This document shows, piece after piece, positions 25,973 to 36,161 of a stretch of DNA of 64,000 nucleotides. The position numbers were made by a program, and so were the translations under genes. This DNA comes from Nonomuraea rhodomycinica (lineage in GTDB: Bacteria; Actinomycetota; Actinomycetes; Streptosporangiales; Streptosporangiaceae): the NCBI RefSeq assembly GCF_013363995.1, contig NZ_JABWGO010000001.1, positions 248,001 to 312,000 on the forward strand, given 5' to 3'. Below the pieces are notes generated by a model. That model searched no databases. It worked only from the letters and a program-made list of their open reading frames with translations, and was not told the DNA's origin. Each line of letters begins with the position of its first letter. The stretch's first letter is position 1.

Positions 25973-26557
25973 CGCGAAGGCGTGCTCGGCCGCGCTCACC
26001 GCCTCCCGTTCGACCTCCTCGAGGGGACGTCCGGCGACCAGCGCCGCCCAGGAGCGGCGGGCGAGCACGCGCTGCGCGGAGAGCACCTGCCCGGCCAGCA
26101 GCTCGGCCGTCAGCCGGTCGGTGGTCTCGGCGAGCGCGTCGGCCAGCGCGGCCTCGTCCGCGGCCATGTACTGGAACACCCGCGCCGCCAGCCCGGGCGT
26201 GGAGAAGACGAGCCGGTAGTACGCCACCACCTGCGGATGGTCGTTCAGCCCGGTCGTCGGCTCGTGGCGGGCCAGGCCCTCCAGGAAGTGGCGGCGGAGC
26301 GCCCCGAGCGGGCTCTCGCCCGGCGCCCGCTCGCGCACCACGCGGGCGGCCTCGCCCTGGTGGTCGGCGATGCGATGCAGGACGAGGTCCTCCTTGGTCG
26401 GGAAGTACTTGAACAGCGTGGGCTTGGAGACCCGCGCCGCGGCCGCCACCTCGGCGACCGGCACCTCGTCGAAGCCCCGCTCCATGAAGAGCGAGATGGC
26501 CGCCTCGGAGATCGCCTCGTGGATCCGCTGCCGGTGCTGCTGCCTGAGTCCTGTCAT
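25958..26557 (-). CDS. TetR-family regulator (next to helR-like gene)
   Basis: A 199-residue TetR regulator. The HTH is VPVAEVAAAARVSKPTLFKYFPTKEDLV (about residues 32-60), with a helical ligand domain after it. It is transcribed divergently from the HelR-like gene, and two matching palindromes fill the gap, so it very probably represses both. The ligand would be the natural inducer of the helicase, plausibly a rifamycin-like molecule or a stress metabolite. Its stop overlaps the convergent repeat-protein gene. Confidence 0.9.
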   Translation of the reverse strand: MTGLRQQHRQRIHEAISEAAISLFMERGFDEVPVAEVAAAARVSKPTLFKYFPTKEDLVLHRIADHQGEAARVVRERAPGESPLGALRRHFLEGLARHEPTTGLNDHPQVVAYYRLVFSTPGLAARVFQYMAADEAALADALAETTDRLTAELLAGQVLSAQRVLARRSWAALVAGRPLEEVEREAVSAAEHAFALLGA

Positions 26558-26580
26558 GCGTCCACTCTAGCAAGAAAGTG

Positions 26581-26610
26581 TTAACCTGGTTAAAGTCTTA
26601 ACCGAGTTAA
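26581..26610. promoter_or_regulatory. two TTAACC-type operators
   Basis: TTAACCTGGTTAA (26581-26593, perfect arms around one base) and TTAACCGAGTTAA (26598-26610) are 17 bp apart, between the divergent TetR and HelR-like genes. No rifamycin-associated element was seen here. Confidence 0.75.
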
Positions 26611-26631
26611 TGCTTTGCGGGAGGGATGTTC

Positions 26632-28701
26632 ATGGACGGACAGGAGCTGGGCGGCCTGACCGAGGAGCTGCGTCACGTCGAGCGGTGCCGCGCCGGGCTG
26701 AACCGCATGCTCGACGCCGCGCGCCACAACGTGATCGTCGGCGAGACCGTCGCCGGCGACCGCTACAGCGCCGAACGCCTCGGCCGCCACCTCAAGAGCC
26801 TGGCCAAGGAGTTGAGCGAGGAGCCGGAGGGCCCGCCGTTCTTCGGCCGCCTCACCTTCGGCCCCGCCGGGAGCGCCGCCGCCTCCGCCGAGCACGCGGG
26901 GCGCACCTACTACATCGGCCGGCGGCACATCCCCGGCGAGCACGGCGGGGCGCCCGTCGTCATCGACTGGCGGGCGCCCGTGGCCCGCTCCTTCTACCGG
27001 GCGGGCGCGCGCGACCCCCAGGGCGTGGCGGTGCGCCGCCGGTTCGGCTGGGCGGGCACCACGCTGACGTCGTACGAGGACGAGCGGCTGGGACGCGGCG
27101 AGGAGCGGCGCAGCCGCCTGCTCGCGGCCGAGATCGAGCGGCCCCGCGTCGGCCCGATGCGCGACATCGTCGCCACGATCCAGCCCGAGCAGGACGACCT
27201 CGTCCGCGCCGGCCTGGACGACTCGATCGCCGTCCAGGGGGCGCCCGGCACCGGCAAGACCGCCGTGGGCCTGCACCGGGCGGCGTACCTGCTGTACGCG
27301 CACCGGCAGCGGCTCCAGCGCGGCGGCGTCCTCGTGCTCGGCCCCAACCGGGCCTTCCTCGGCTACATCGCGGCCGTCCTGCCCGCGCTCGGCGAGGTGG
27401 ACGTCGAGCAGACGACCCTGGACGGGCTCATCGCCTCGGTGCCGGTCCGGGCGGAGGACGGCGAGCGGGCGGCGGCCGTCAAGCACGACGCCCGGATGGC
27501 CGGGGTGCTGCGCCGGGCCCTGTACGGGCGGATCGCCAAGCCGGCCGAGCCGGTCACCGTGGCCGAGGGGTCGTACCGGTGGCGGGTGGACGAGGACGAG
27601 CTGCGCCGGATCGTGGACGACACGCGGCGCGACGCCCTGCCGTACGGGATCGGGCGGGAGCGGGTGCGGGCCCGGGTGGTGGCGCTGATGCGGCGCCAGG
27701 CCGAGGCGCGCGGCCACAGCACGAACGCCGCCTGGGAGCGCCGCACCGGCCGCGCCCTCGGGCCGTGGCTGGACGGGATCTGGCCGGCGGTACGGGCCGA
27801 GCAGGTGGTGCACGAGGTGCTGTCCGGCCGATGGACCGCCGCCGGGGGGAAGAGCGTGCTGAGCGACGCCGAGTGGGCGGACGTCGTCTGGGAGCGGCCC
27901 GCGCGCACGTACAAGAGCGTGAAGTGGTCGGCGGCCGACCTGGTGCTGATCGACGAGGTCGCCGGGATGCTGGAGCGCCCGCGCGGCTACGGCCACGTCA
28001 TCGTGGACGAGGCGCAGGACCTGTCGCCCATGCAGTGCAGGGCCGTGGCGCGGCGGGCCGAGCACGGCTCCCTCACCGTGCTCGGCGACCTGGCGCAGGG
28101 CACCACGCCGTGGGCGGCCCGGTCGTGGCCGGAGCTGATGGCGGCCCTGGGCCGGCCGGAGGCCCGGGTGGTGGAGCTGACGACCGGCTACCGGGTGCCG
28201 GCGGCCGTGGTGGAGCTGGCCAACCGGCTGCTGTCCGCCCTGGACGCCGGGGTGCCGGCGACCCGCTCGTACCGTTCGGACGGGCTGCTGCGCGTCACCC
28301 GGGTGCCGGGCGTCGAGCAGGGGGTGGTGGCCGCGGCGCGCGGGGCGCTGGAGCTGGAGGGGTCGGTCGGCGTGATCGCCGCCGACGCGGACGCCGAGAG
28401 GCTGAAGGCCGCGCTGTGGGACGCGGGCCTCGACGTGGGCGGGCGGCTGAGCGTGGTGCCGGTGACGCTGGTCAAGGGACTGGAGTACGACCACGTGGTG
28501 CTGGCCGAGCCGGCCGCGATCGCCGAGGCGGAGGAGCGGGGGCTCAACCGGCTGTACGTGGCGCTGACGCGCGCGGTCTCCCGGCTGGACGTCGTCCACG
28601 CCCGGCCCCTGCCGCCGGAGCTGGAGGGGCCCGGCGAGGGCTCCTCGGGGGCCCCCGAGGAGGGCGCGTGTGAAAGTTTCTCGACCGCCGGCTCAGCGTG
28701 A
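26632..28701 (+). CDS. helR: HelR/HelD-like RNA polymerase-associated helicase
   Basis: A 689-residue superfamily I helicase-like ATPase. The N-terminal coiled-coil arm covers residues ~1-60, Walker A GAPGTGKT is at 203-210 and Walker B VDEAQD at 458-463. Helicase motifs include GDLAQGTTPWA, TTGYRVP, TLVKGLEYDHVVL and LNRLYVALTRAVSRL. HelD proteins recycle stalled RNA polymerase; the actinobacterial HelR branch displaces rifamycins and gives resistance. The second ATG (26632) has GGGAGGG at six bases, whereas the first (26626) abuts it. Distinguishing HelR from general HelD needs phylogeny. Confidence 0.82.
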   Translation: MDGQELGGLTEELRHVERCRAGLNRMLDAARHNVIVGETVAGDRYSAERLGRHLKSLAKELSEEPEGPPFFGRLTFGPAGSAAASAEHAGRTYYIGRRHIPGEHGGAPVVIDWRAPVARSFYRAGARDPQGVAVRRRFGWAGTTLTSYEDERLGRGEERRSRLLAAEIERPRVGPMRDIVATIQPEQDDLVRAGLDDSIAVQGAPGTGKTAVGLHRAAYLLYAHRQRLQRGGVLVLGPNRAFLGYIAAVLPALGEVDVEQTTLDGLIASVPVRAEDGERAAAVKHDARMAGVLRRALYGRIAKPAEPVTVAEGSYRWRVDEDELRRIVDDTRRDALPYGIGRERVRARVVALMRRQAEARGHSTNAAWERRTGRALGPWLDGIWPAVRAEQVVHEVLSGRWTAAGGKSVLSDAEWADVVWERPARTYKSVKWSAADLVLIDEVAGMLERPRGYGHVIVDEAQDLSPMQCRAVARRAEHGSLTVLGDLAQGTTPWAARSWPELMAALGRPEARVVELTTGYRVPAAVVELANRLLSALDAGVPATRSYRSDGLLRVTRVPGVEQGVVAAARGALELEGSVGVIAADADAERLKAALWDAGLDVGGRLSVVPVTLVKGLEYDHVVLAEPAAIAEAEERGLNRLYVALTRAVSRLDVVHARPLPPELEGPGEGSSGAPEEGACESFSTAGSA

Positions 28702-28763
28702 CCCGCCCTGGCCAGCTCCTATGCCCGGCGTGACAGGTGTCGGCCCATCGCTGCCTTTGACCC

Positions 28764-28802
28764 TAGGAAAGCGCTTTCCTACGGTGTCGGTAACCGCTTT
28801 CC
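28764..28802. promoter_or_regulatory. LacI-type operator upstream of pectate lyase
   Basis: TAGGAAAGCGCTTTCCTA (28764-28781) is a perfect 18-bp palindrome with the central CG typical of LacI-family sites. A half-site CGCTTTCC follows at 28795-28802, 36 bases before the lyase start. No LacI gene is in this window, so the regulator acts from elsewhere. Confidence 0.7.
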
Positions 28803-28837
28803 CGTGACCGCGAAGGTCATCCCAGAGGAGCACAGCG

Positions 28838-29908
28838 ATGGGCACACGAGGACGCACTGCCGGCACCACCACGGGCAGCCGCACCACGGGCAGCCTGACC
28901 ACGGGCACCCCGACCACGGGCACCCTGATCGGCGGCCTGGCCGTCGCGGCGGCCGCCGCCACCGCGCTCGCCACCGCACTCGCCACCGCGCTCGCCGCGC
29001 CCGCCTCCGCCGTGCAGCGGGCGGACGAGCCGCCGGCCGCCGCGCCGGCGGCCGAGACCTCCCCCGTCGGCTGGGCCAGCCAGGGCGGCGGCACCACCGG
29101 CGGCGGCGGCACGTCCCCGACGACCGTGAACTCCGCCTCCGCGCTCAAGACCGCCCTGTCGTCCGGCTCGGCCGCCGTGATCCGGGTCTCCGGCACGATC
29201 TCCTGCTCCGGCATGCTCAAGGTGACGTCGAACAAGACCGTCATCGGCAACTCCGGGGCGACGATCGCCGGCTGCGGGTTCAACGTCGCCAGCGCCTCCA
29301 ACGTGATCATCCGCAACCTCTCGTTCCGCGACTGGGACGACGACGGCATCAACGTGCAGTACTCGACCCGGGTGTGGATCGACCACAACTCCTTCAGCAA
29401 CGGCTACGACGGGGCGGTGGACATCAAGCGCGCCAGCGACTACGTCACCGTCTCCTGGAACAAGTTCTCCAGCCACGACAAGACCATGCTGCTCGGCCAC
29501 AGCGACGACAACGGCTCCGAGGACCGCGGGCACCTTCGGGTGACGTACCACCACAACTGGTTCAACGGCACCAACCAGCGGCACCCGCGCGTGCGCTTCG
29601 GCAACCCCGTGCACGTCTACAACAACTACTACGCCGGCATCGGCAGCTACGGCGTGGCGTCCACGAAGGAGGCGGGCGTGCTCGTCGAGGGCAACTCCTT
29701 CGAGAACACCAAGGACCCCTACCACCGCGGCGAGGGCAGCTCGCCCGCCGGCAACCTGGTGGCCCGCAACAACCAGTTCGTCAACTCCGGCACCGGCGAC
29801 GCGGGCGGCAGCGTCGCCGGGATCCCGTACTCCTACCCGCTCGACGCGGCCTCCAGCGTCAAGTCCATCGTGACCGGCGGGGCGGGGGCCGGCCGCATCA
29901 GCATCTGA
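28838..29908 (+). CDS. secreted pectate lyase, family PL1
   Basis: A 356-residue extracellular polysaccharide lyase that cleaves polygalacturonate by beta-elimination. The parallel beta-helix domain starts near residue 80. It contains VWIDHNSFSN, DGAVDIKRASDYVTVSWNKF (calcium-binding Asp residues) and the catalytic loop RHPRVRFG. The signal region is odd: before the hydrophobic core GGLAVAAAAATALATALATALAAPASA, about 24 residues are Thr/Gly repeats. GAGGAG precedes the ATG at suitable spacing. The upstream LacI-type palindrome suggests induction by plant sugars. Confidence 0.93.
   Translation: MGTRGRTAGTTTGSRTTGSLTTGTPTTGTLIGGLAVAAAAATALATALATALAAPASAVQRADEPPAAAPAAETSPVGWASQGGGTTGGGGTSPTTVNSASALKTALSSGSAAVIRVSGTISCSGMLKVTSNKTVIGNSGATIAGCGFNVASASNVIIRNLSFRDWDDDGINVQYSTRVWIDHNSFSNGYDGAVDIKRASDYVTVSWNKFSSHDKTMLLGHSDDNGSEDRGHLRVTYHHNWFNGTNQRHPRVRFGNPVHVYNNYYAGIGSYGVASTKEAGVLVEGNSFENTKDPYHRGEGSSPAGNLVARNNQFVNSGTGDAGGSVAGIPYSYPLDAASSVKSIVTGGAGAGRISI
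28868..28927 (+). repeat. four 15-bp repeats in the signal-peptide region
   Basis: Four in-frame units begin accacgggca, each encoding TTG plus two variable residues. They lengthen the n-region of the pectate lyase signal peptide. Confidence 0.85.
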
Positions 29909-30248
29909 CCGGCCTGGACCGGCACGCGACACCGGCGGGCGGCCTTCCTCGACGGGAGACCGCCCGCGAAGCGCCCCTAGGCGCTCCCTCGCCGCAGAGC
30001 CGTCTCCGGGGCCCCGCGGGCCTCCCGGCGGCGCCCGCCCGCGCGGGCAGCGCCCCGAGGTGCGGCCGGGCCACAGCCGACGCCGGACCCGCCGGAGCGG
30101 GAGGCCGCCCGGCGGACCGGGGCCCGGCCGCCACGACGGGAGACCGCAGGCGACCGGGCCCGAGCGGGAGCCCACCCGGCAGGTCCGCCGGAGCGGCGCT
30201 CAGCAGGGGGAACCAGCCGTCGCGGGGCAGAGGAGGGCGGGCCTGTCG
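29909..30248. other. 340-bp gap with a terminator hairpin
   Basis: Between the convergent pectate lyase and ABC permease genes. GCGGGCGG (29935-29942) and CCGCCCGC (29960-29967) form an 8-bp stem with a 17-base loop, a likely terminator for the lyase. The remaining sequence is extremely GC-rich; I see no gene in it. Confidence 0.6.
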
Positions 30249-31549
30249 TCAGGTGGTGGCCAGGGCGACCGTCGGGGACAGGCGGGCGGCGCGCATGGCC
30301 GGGTAGATCCCGGCGATCGTGCCGATGACCAGGGTCGCCCCCACCGCCCCGCCGATCGCCCACGGCGGCACCACCGGCGGCCAGCCGCGCGCCACCGCGT
30401 ACCCGGCGCTGGCCACCGTCCCCAGCGCCGCCCCCGCGACCCCGCCGAGCGCCGACAGCAGCAGCGACTCGGTCAGGAACTGCACCCGCACCTGCCCGCG
30501 CGTGGCGCCCAGCGAGCGGCGCAGCCCGATCTCCTTGCGTCGCTCCAGCACCGAGATGACCATGGTGTTGGCCACCCCGACGCCGCCGACCAGCAGCGCG
30601 ACGGCGCCGAGACCGAGCAGCAGGTTCGTGAACGCGCCCGCGGCGGCGGCGCGCGCGGCCAGCGCGTCGGAGGGCCTGCTCACCTCGACCTCGCCCGGGT
30701 TCTCCGGGTTGACCGTGCGGGCCAGCACGTCGCGGACCGCCTCGACGGACTCCTCGGCGGACCGCTCGTAGATCGTCGTGGGATGCCCGCCGAAGCCGAG
30801 CAGGCTCTCCGCGGCCGGGAACCCCACGAGGGCCGACCGGTCGATCTCGGGCGCCAGCGGCATCGTCCGCAGGATCCCGACGACCGTGAACCACCGCCCG
30901 CCCATCCAGACCCGCACCCCGGTGCGGGTGATGCCGAGCCGCGTGGCCGCCTCGGAGCCGAGGACGACGGCGGGCCGGCGCTCGGTGGCGGCGTTCAGCC
31001 AGGCGCCCTCGGCGACCCGGCCCTCCAGGGTGGCCAGCAGCTCGGTGGTGGCGGCCTGCACGGCGATGCCGCCGGTCACGGCCTCCGGGATGCGGTCGGT
31101 ACGGCGCACCGTGGTCTTGACCGTGCCCGTGGCCGAGGCCGTGCGCACGGGACCGATGCGCTTGACCATGTCGAGCGCCGTGAGCGGCAGCTCCGCCTCC
31201 TCGCCGAACATGGTGCGGCCCGGCGCGACGGTGAGCAGGTTGGTGCCCAGCCGGTCGAGCTGGCGCATGAGCTGCTCGCGCGACGACGACGAGATGCCGA
31301 TGACCGCGATCATCGTGGCGATGCCGATGGCGATGCCCAGGGCCGACAGGAAGACCCGGGCGGGACGGGCCCGCAGCCCGGCGGCTCCCACCCGCAGCAC
31401 GTCGGCCGGGCCGAGCCGGGCCGGGCGGGGCCCGCGCGGCGTGCGCCCCTTCATGCCCGCGTCCCCTGGCGGCGCGCCCCGGCTCATGCCCGCGTCCCCT
31501 GGCGGCGCGCCCCGGCTCATGTCCGCGTCCTCTGGCCGTGTGCGCCGGC

Positions 31550-31553
<4 letters not shown>
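30249..31553 (-). CDS. MacB/FtsX-type ABC permease
   Basis: A 434-residue permease with four transmembrane helices: one near residue 60 ([25 protein letters not shown]) and three at the C-terminus. A ~200-residue extracytoplasmic MacB_PCD-like domain lies between. The segment [19 protein letters not shown] is the FtsX signature. The ATG overlaps the ATPase stop (ATGA). Residues 1-33 are three 11-residue repeats ([11 protein letters not shown] type), absent from normal family members, so an alternative start at the third or fourth Met is possible. It forms a tripartite exporter with the ATPase and adaptor. Confidence 0.9.
31453..31551 (-). repeat. three 33-bp repeats each carrying an ATG
   Basis: Units 31453-31485 and 31486-31518 are identical; 31519-31551 is diverged. 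In frame they encode [11 protein letters not shown]. Each unit places an ATG in the permease frame, so there are several possible starts at the ATPase-permease junction. Confidence 0.9.
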
Positions 31554-32451
<898 letters not shown>

Positions 32452-32455
<4 letters not shown>

Positions 32456-33510
32456 GTGGACGGCACCCCGACCTTCATGCCCTCGGCCAGTCCCGCGCCC
32501 TCGACCTCGACCCGGCCGCCGCCGAACGCGCCCGTCCTGACCCCGACGACCCGGGTCGCGCCGCCCTCGACCACCTCGACGCCGAAGCCGCCCTCGCGCA
32601 GCGCCAGCAGCGCCTCGATCGGCACGGACAGCACCCCCTCGCGCCGCTCGCTCTCCATCTCCACCTCGACCGGCGCCTGGTCGAGCCGGGTCTTCGGCGC
32701 CTTGGCCAAGGTGATGTCGACGTCCACGGTGACGCTCTGGTCCTGGCCCTGGCCGCTGGTCTCGGCGACCGTGCCGACCGAGGTGATCCGGCCGGAGACG
32801 CGCTCGCCGCCGGGCAGCTCCACGGTCACCTTCGCGCCCTTGCGGGCCAGCGCCTGGTCGTCGGCGTCGAGGTCCACGTGGACCACCCGCCGCACGCCGC
32901 TGACCGTCATGGCCCGGCGTCCCGGGGCGAGCCGGTCGCCGACCTCCACGGCCGCGTCGGTGACGCGCACCAGCGAGGGCAGGAACACCACCTGCGAGGC
33001 GTCCACCCGCCCCGTCTCGGGCAGCCCCCGGTCCTCCTGCCACTCCTTGACCGCGAGGTGGGTGGCGTAGCTGTAATGCTCGTCCACGGTGAGGTAGTCG
33101 CCGTAGCCGAGGGCCTTGAGGTTGCGTTCGAGCTGCTCGACGTCCGGGCCGTCGTCGATGCCCTGGCGCAGCTCCCGGTACAGCGGCAGCTTGCCGTACA
33201 TGAGGACGACCGGCCTGCGGTCGGCCGACAGCAGCTTGTGGCCGCGGCGCACCACGGAGCCCTCGGCGGCCACCCACGTCACCGTGCCGGACGCGCCGGT
33301 GGTGACCTGCCGCTCGCCGGAGTAGGTGAGCGCGCCGGTGACGGTCTTGGTGTCGACGAGGTCCTGCCGGGTGATCTCGGCCGTGGCGGGGACGGCCCTC
33401 GGCGCCGGGTTCGCCGCGCCGGCGCCGCCGTCGCCGAGCACGGCCACCGCCGTCCACGCGGCGGCCACCGCGAGCGCGCCCGCCCCGGCGAGCACGAGCC
33501 CCTTCCTCAT
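32452..33510 (-). CDS. membrane-fusion/periplasmic adaptor protein (HlyD-like)
   Basis: A 352-residue adaptor with one N-terminal membrane helix ([22 protein letters not shown]) and a lipoyl/barrel-sandwich half-motif ([24 protein letters not shown]). A peptidoglycan-binding-like insert ([17 protein letters not shown] and [15 protein letters not shown]) follows, with C-terminal beta-barrel domains ([19 protein letters not shown]). PG-binding inserts are typical of adaptors in Gram-positive MacB-like exporters. The ATG overlaps the lipoprotein stop, and the stop overlaps the ATPase start. Confidence 0.88.
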
Positions 33511-34028
33511 CGGGGCCCACCGCCGGGCTCGAACTCCTTGCACGCCTGCTGCGCGGCCTCGACCTTGTCCTCGGGCGTCCCGGGCCGCACGTTGATCTCG
33601 ATCCGGCCGTCGGTCGACGGGTCCTTCATGTCCATGCCGTGCTCGCGCATGCACTGGGCGAACTTCAGCGCCTGGTCGCGCGCCTTGGGGTCCATCTTGC
33701 CCTGCAGCTTGCCGACCGCGTTCTCCATGAAGTGCCCGCACGCCTTCTGGGCCTCCTGCATCTTCGCCTCGTCGCCCTTCCTGGACTTGATGCGGATGCC
33801 GCCGCCGGGCTCGGGGTCGTCCATCTCGATGCCGTGCTCGCGCATGCACTGGGCGAACTTGAGCTGCGCGCTCCTGGGGTCCAGGGAGGCCGTGGCGGCG
33901 GCGGAGGCGCCGGGGCTCGCCGTGGCGCCGCCCGCGCTGGCCACGCCGTCCGAGGCCGGCGCCTTGGCGGCACAGGCGCTCAGGGCCGCCGCCGCGCAGA
34001 CGGCCGCCAGCAGGGGTCGTACGTTCAT
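33507..34028 (-). CDS. small lipoprotein with duplicated FAQCMREHG domain
   Basis: A 173-residue lipoprotein with lipobox L-S-A-Cys19 followed by a low-complexity Ala/Ser linker. Two copies of a ~45-residue unit follow ([17 protein letters not shown] and [17 protein letters not shown]), each with one Cys before REHG and a later CGHF or CKEF Cys. Such proteins accompany actinobacterial MacB-like exporters; their function is unknown, and the paired cysteines may form disulfides. It is the first gene of the efflux cassette and is divergent from the two-component system. Confidence 0.85.
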   Translation of the reverse strand: MNVRPLLAAVCAAAALSACAAKAPASDGVASAGGATASPGASAAATASLDPRSAQLKFAQCMREHGIEMDDPEPGGGIRIKSRKGDEAKMQEAQKACGHFMENAVGKLQGKMDPKARDQALKFAQCMREHGMDMKDPSTDGRIEINVRPGTPEDKVEAAQQACKEFEPGGGPR

Positions 34029-34105
34029 CGTCGTCTCCTTCGGGGACGCCGCCGGTCGTTCGCCGCGGCGCGACGCTCACTCCAGCGGGGCCGGTGCTAA
34101 ACGGC

Positions 34106-34168
34106 GATAAGCCGCGCACACCGCGCACGCCACGCACCCCGCGCACGCCGAACGCCCCGGCGCTTATC
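34106..34168. promoter_or_regulatory. inverted GATAAGC / GCTTATC sites in divergent promoter region
   Basis: CGGCGATAAGC ends at 34112 and its near-complement GCTTATCCGCCG begins at 34162; GC-rich CGCGCAC repeats lie between. The pair frames the promoter region between the efflux cassette and the response regulator gene and may bind that regulator. Confidence 0.45.
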
Positions 34169-34223
34169 CGCCGCTAACACCCGATCCGCCACTGTCGTTG
34201 CGGAACGGAAAGGGGGCCCGGGG

Positions 34224-34877
34224 ATGCGGGTGCTCGTCGTGGAGGACGAAGAGGAGCTGGCCGACGCCATCGCGCGCGGGCTGCGGCTGCACGCCATCGC
34301 GGTGGACGTCGCCTACGACGGTCAGGAGGCGCTGGAGCTGGCCGCGTACGTCCCGTACGACGTGGTGGTGCTGGACCGCGACCTGCCCGAGGTGCACGGC
34401 GACCAGGTGTGCCGGGAGCTGACGGGCGGGGCCGCGGCGGGCCGGGTGCTCATGCTGACGGCGGCCGGTCGGGTGCGCGACCGGGTGGACGGGCTGACCC
34501 TCGGCGCGGACGACTACCTGGTCAAGCCGTTCACGTTCGCCGAGCTGGTGGCGCGGATCCGGACCTTGTCGCGGCGCTCCCGGCGGGGCGGTCCGGCGCC
34601 GCTGGAGCGGGCCGGGCTGCTGCTGGACCCGGGCCGGCGCACGGTCACGCGCGACGGGCGGCCGGTCGCGCTCAACCGCAAGGAGTTCGACGTGCTGCAC
34701 GCGCTGCTGCGTGCCGAGGGGCGGCTGGTCACCTCGGCGGAGCTGCGCAGGAGCGCGTGGGACGAGTACGCCGACGCGGCCAGCGGGGTGCTGCGGGTGA
34801 CGCTCACCTCCCTGCGCCGCAAGCTCGGCGCTCCCCCGCTGATCGAGAACGTCCCGGGCCGGGGGTACCGGCTGTGA
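34224..34877 (+). CDS. OmpR-family response regulator
   Basis: A 217-residue two-domain regulator. The receiver domain has the acidic pair Glu7/Asp8, phosphoacceptor Asp51, Thr in LMLTAAG and Lys in LVKPF. The C-terminal winged helix (RKEFDVLHALLRAEGRLVTSAELRRSAW to LRRKLGAPPLIENVPGRGYRL) binds DNA. Its stop overlaps the kinase start (GTGA). Placed divergently from a MacB-type exporter, it probably activates that cassette on envelope or antibiotic stress. Confidence 0.93.
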   Translation: MRVLVVEDEEELADAIARGLRLHAIAVDVAYDGQEALELAAYVPYDVVVLDRDLPEVHGDQVCRELTGGAAAGRVLMLTAAGRVRDRVDGLTLGADDYLVKPFTFAELVARIRTLSRRSRRGGPAPLERAGLLLDPGRRTVTRDGRPVALNRKEFDVLHALLRAEGRLVTSAELRRSAWDEYADAASGVLRVTLTSLRRKLGAPPLIENVPGRGYRL

Positions 34878-36136
34878 CGGCGCCCACGGCGCCCACGACG
34901 CGCCGGACCGCTCGGCTCGGGGGCCGGCTCGGGGGCTCGTGGCGGTCGTGGCGCGGCTCACCCGGCCGGGTGCGGCCGTGGCACCGGCTCGGCCTGCGCG
35001 TGCGGCTGACGCTCCTGTACGGCGGGCTGTTCTTCGTGGCCGGGTCGCTGCTGCTGTGGTCCACGTACCTGCTGACCGCGCGGGCGCTCAGCCAGCAGTT
35101 CTCCGTCGGCTTCACGAAGATCATCACCAACAAGCCGGTCGCGCTCGTCCAGCCGCCGCCCGACGACGTGCTGTTCCAGAAGACGACCGCGGACGTGCAG
35201 CAGCGGGCCGCGACCGTCCTGGCGGACATGCTGCGCTCCTCGGCGCTCATCATGGTGCTGCTCGGCGTCCTCGCCGTCGTGCTCGGCTACCTGGTCGCCG
35301 ACCGGGCGCTGCGCCCGCTGGACCGGGTGACCGAGACGGCGCGCCGGCTGTCCGAGAGCAACCTGCACGAGCGGATCGCGCTGGAGGGGCCGCCCGACGA
35401 GGTCAAGCGGCTGGCCGACACCTTCGACGCGATGCTCGACCGGCTGCACCAGGTGTTCGAGGGGCAGCGGCGCTTCATCGCCAACGCCTCGCACGAGCTG
35501 CGCACCCCACTGGCGATCAACCGCACCGTGCTGGAGGTGTCGCTGGAGGAGCCGGCCGCCTCGGAGGACCTCAAGGCGCTGGCCCGCGCGCTGCTCGGCA
35601 CCAACGCCCGCTACGAGCGGCTCATCGAGGGCCTGCTCCTGCTCGCCCAGTCCGAGCAGGAGCTGGCCGTGCGCAAGACCGTGGACGTGGCGCAGGTGGC
35701 GCGCACCGTGCTGGACCAGCTCGACCTGGCCGGGCGCAAGCGGCCCCTCGCCGTCCACGCGGACCTGCGCCCGGCCCTCGCGGCGGGCGACCCGCTGCTC
35801 ATGGAGCGCTGCCTGTTCAACCTGGTGGAGAACGCGGCCAAGTACAACGTGCGCGGCGGCGAGGTGTGGGTGCGGGTGCGCGAGGAGGACGGCCAGGCGG
35901 TGGCCACGGTGGCCAACAGCGGGCCGGCGGTCCCGCCGTACGAGGTGGAGGACCTGTTCGAGCCGTTCCGGCGGCTGCAGGGCGACCGCGTGCGCTCGGC
36001 GCGGGGGGCGGGACTGGGGCTGTCCATCGTGCGGGCCATCTGCGACGCGCACGGCGGCTCCGTCACCGCCGAGGCCCGGCCCGAGGGCGGCCTGAGCGTC
36101 ACCGTGCGGCTGCCGGGAGCCGTCCCGACAGCGTGA
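34874..36136 (+). CDS. sensor histidine kinase
   Basis: A 420-residue membrane kinase with two transmembrane helices (about residues 48-70 and 120-145) flanking a small ~50-residue extracellular sensor loop. A HAMP linker, HisKA with phospho-acceptor His207 (NASHELRTPL) and HATPase_c with N-box FNLVENAAKYN and G-box RGAGLGLSIV follow. The short sensor loop resembles kinases that sense the membrane or cell-wall antibiotics. It is coupled to the response regulator. Confidence 0.93.
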   Translation: MTAPTAPTTRRTARLGGRLGGSWRSWRGSPGRVRPWHRLGLRVRLTLLYGGLFFVAGSLLLWSTYLLTARALSQQFSVGFTKIITNKPVALVQPPPDDVLFQKTTADVQQRAATVLADMLRSSALIMVLLGVLAVVLGYLVADRALRPLDRVTETARRLSESNLHERIALEGPPDEVKRLADTFDAMLDRLHQVFEGQRRFIANASHELRTPLAINRTVLEVSLEEPAASEDLKALARALLGTNARYERLIEGLLLLAQSEQELAVRKTVDVAQVARTVLDQLDLAGRKRPLAVHADLRPALAAGDPLLMERCLFNLVENAAKYNVRGGEVWVRVREEDGQAVATVANSGPAVPPYEVEDLFEPFRRLQGDRVRSARGAGLGLSIVRAICDAHGGSVTAEARPEGGLSVTVRLPGAVPTA

Positions 36137-36161
36137 TCCTGGGGCGTGGGATCCTGGGCCG

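Noticed and set aside
26558-26631. Rifamycin-associated element upstream of the helR-like gene
   Set aside because: I found no matching inverted repeat; the palindromes present are TTAACC-type TetR sites.
26610-28673. 687-codon open frame parallel to the helicase gene
   Set aside because: A frame shadow rich in Arg and Gly; the helicase frame has Walker and helicase motifs.
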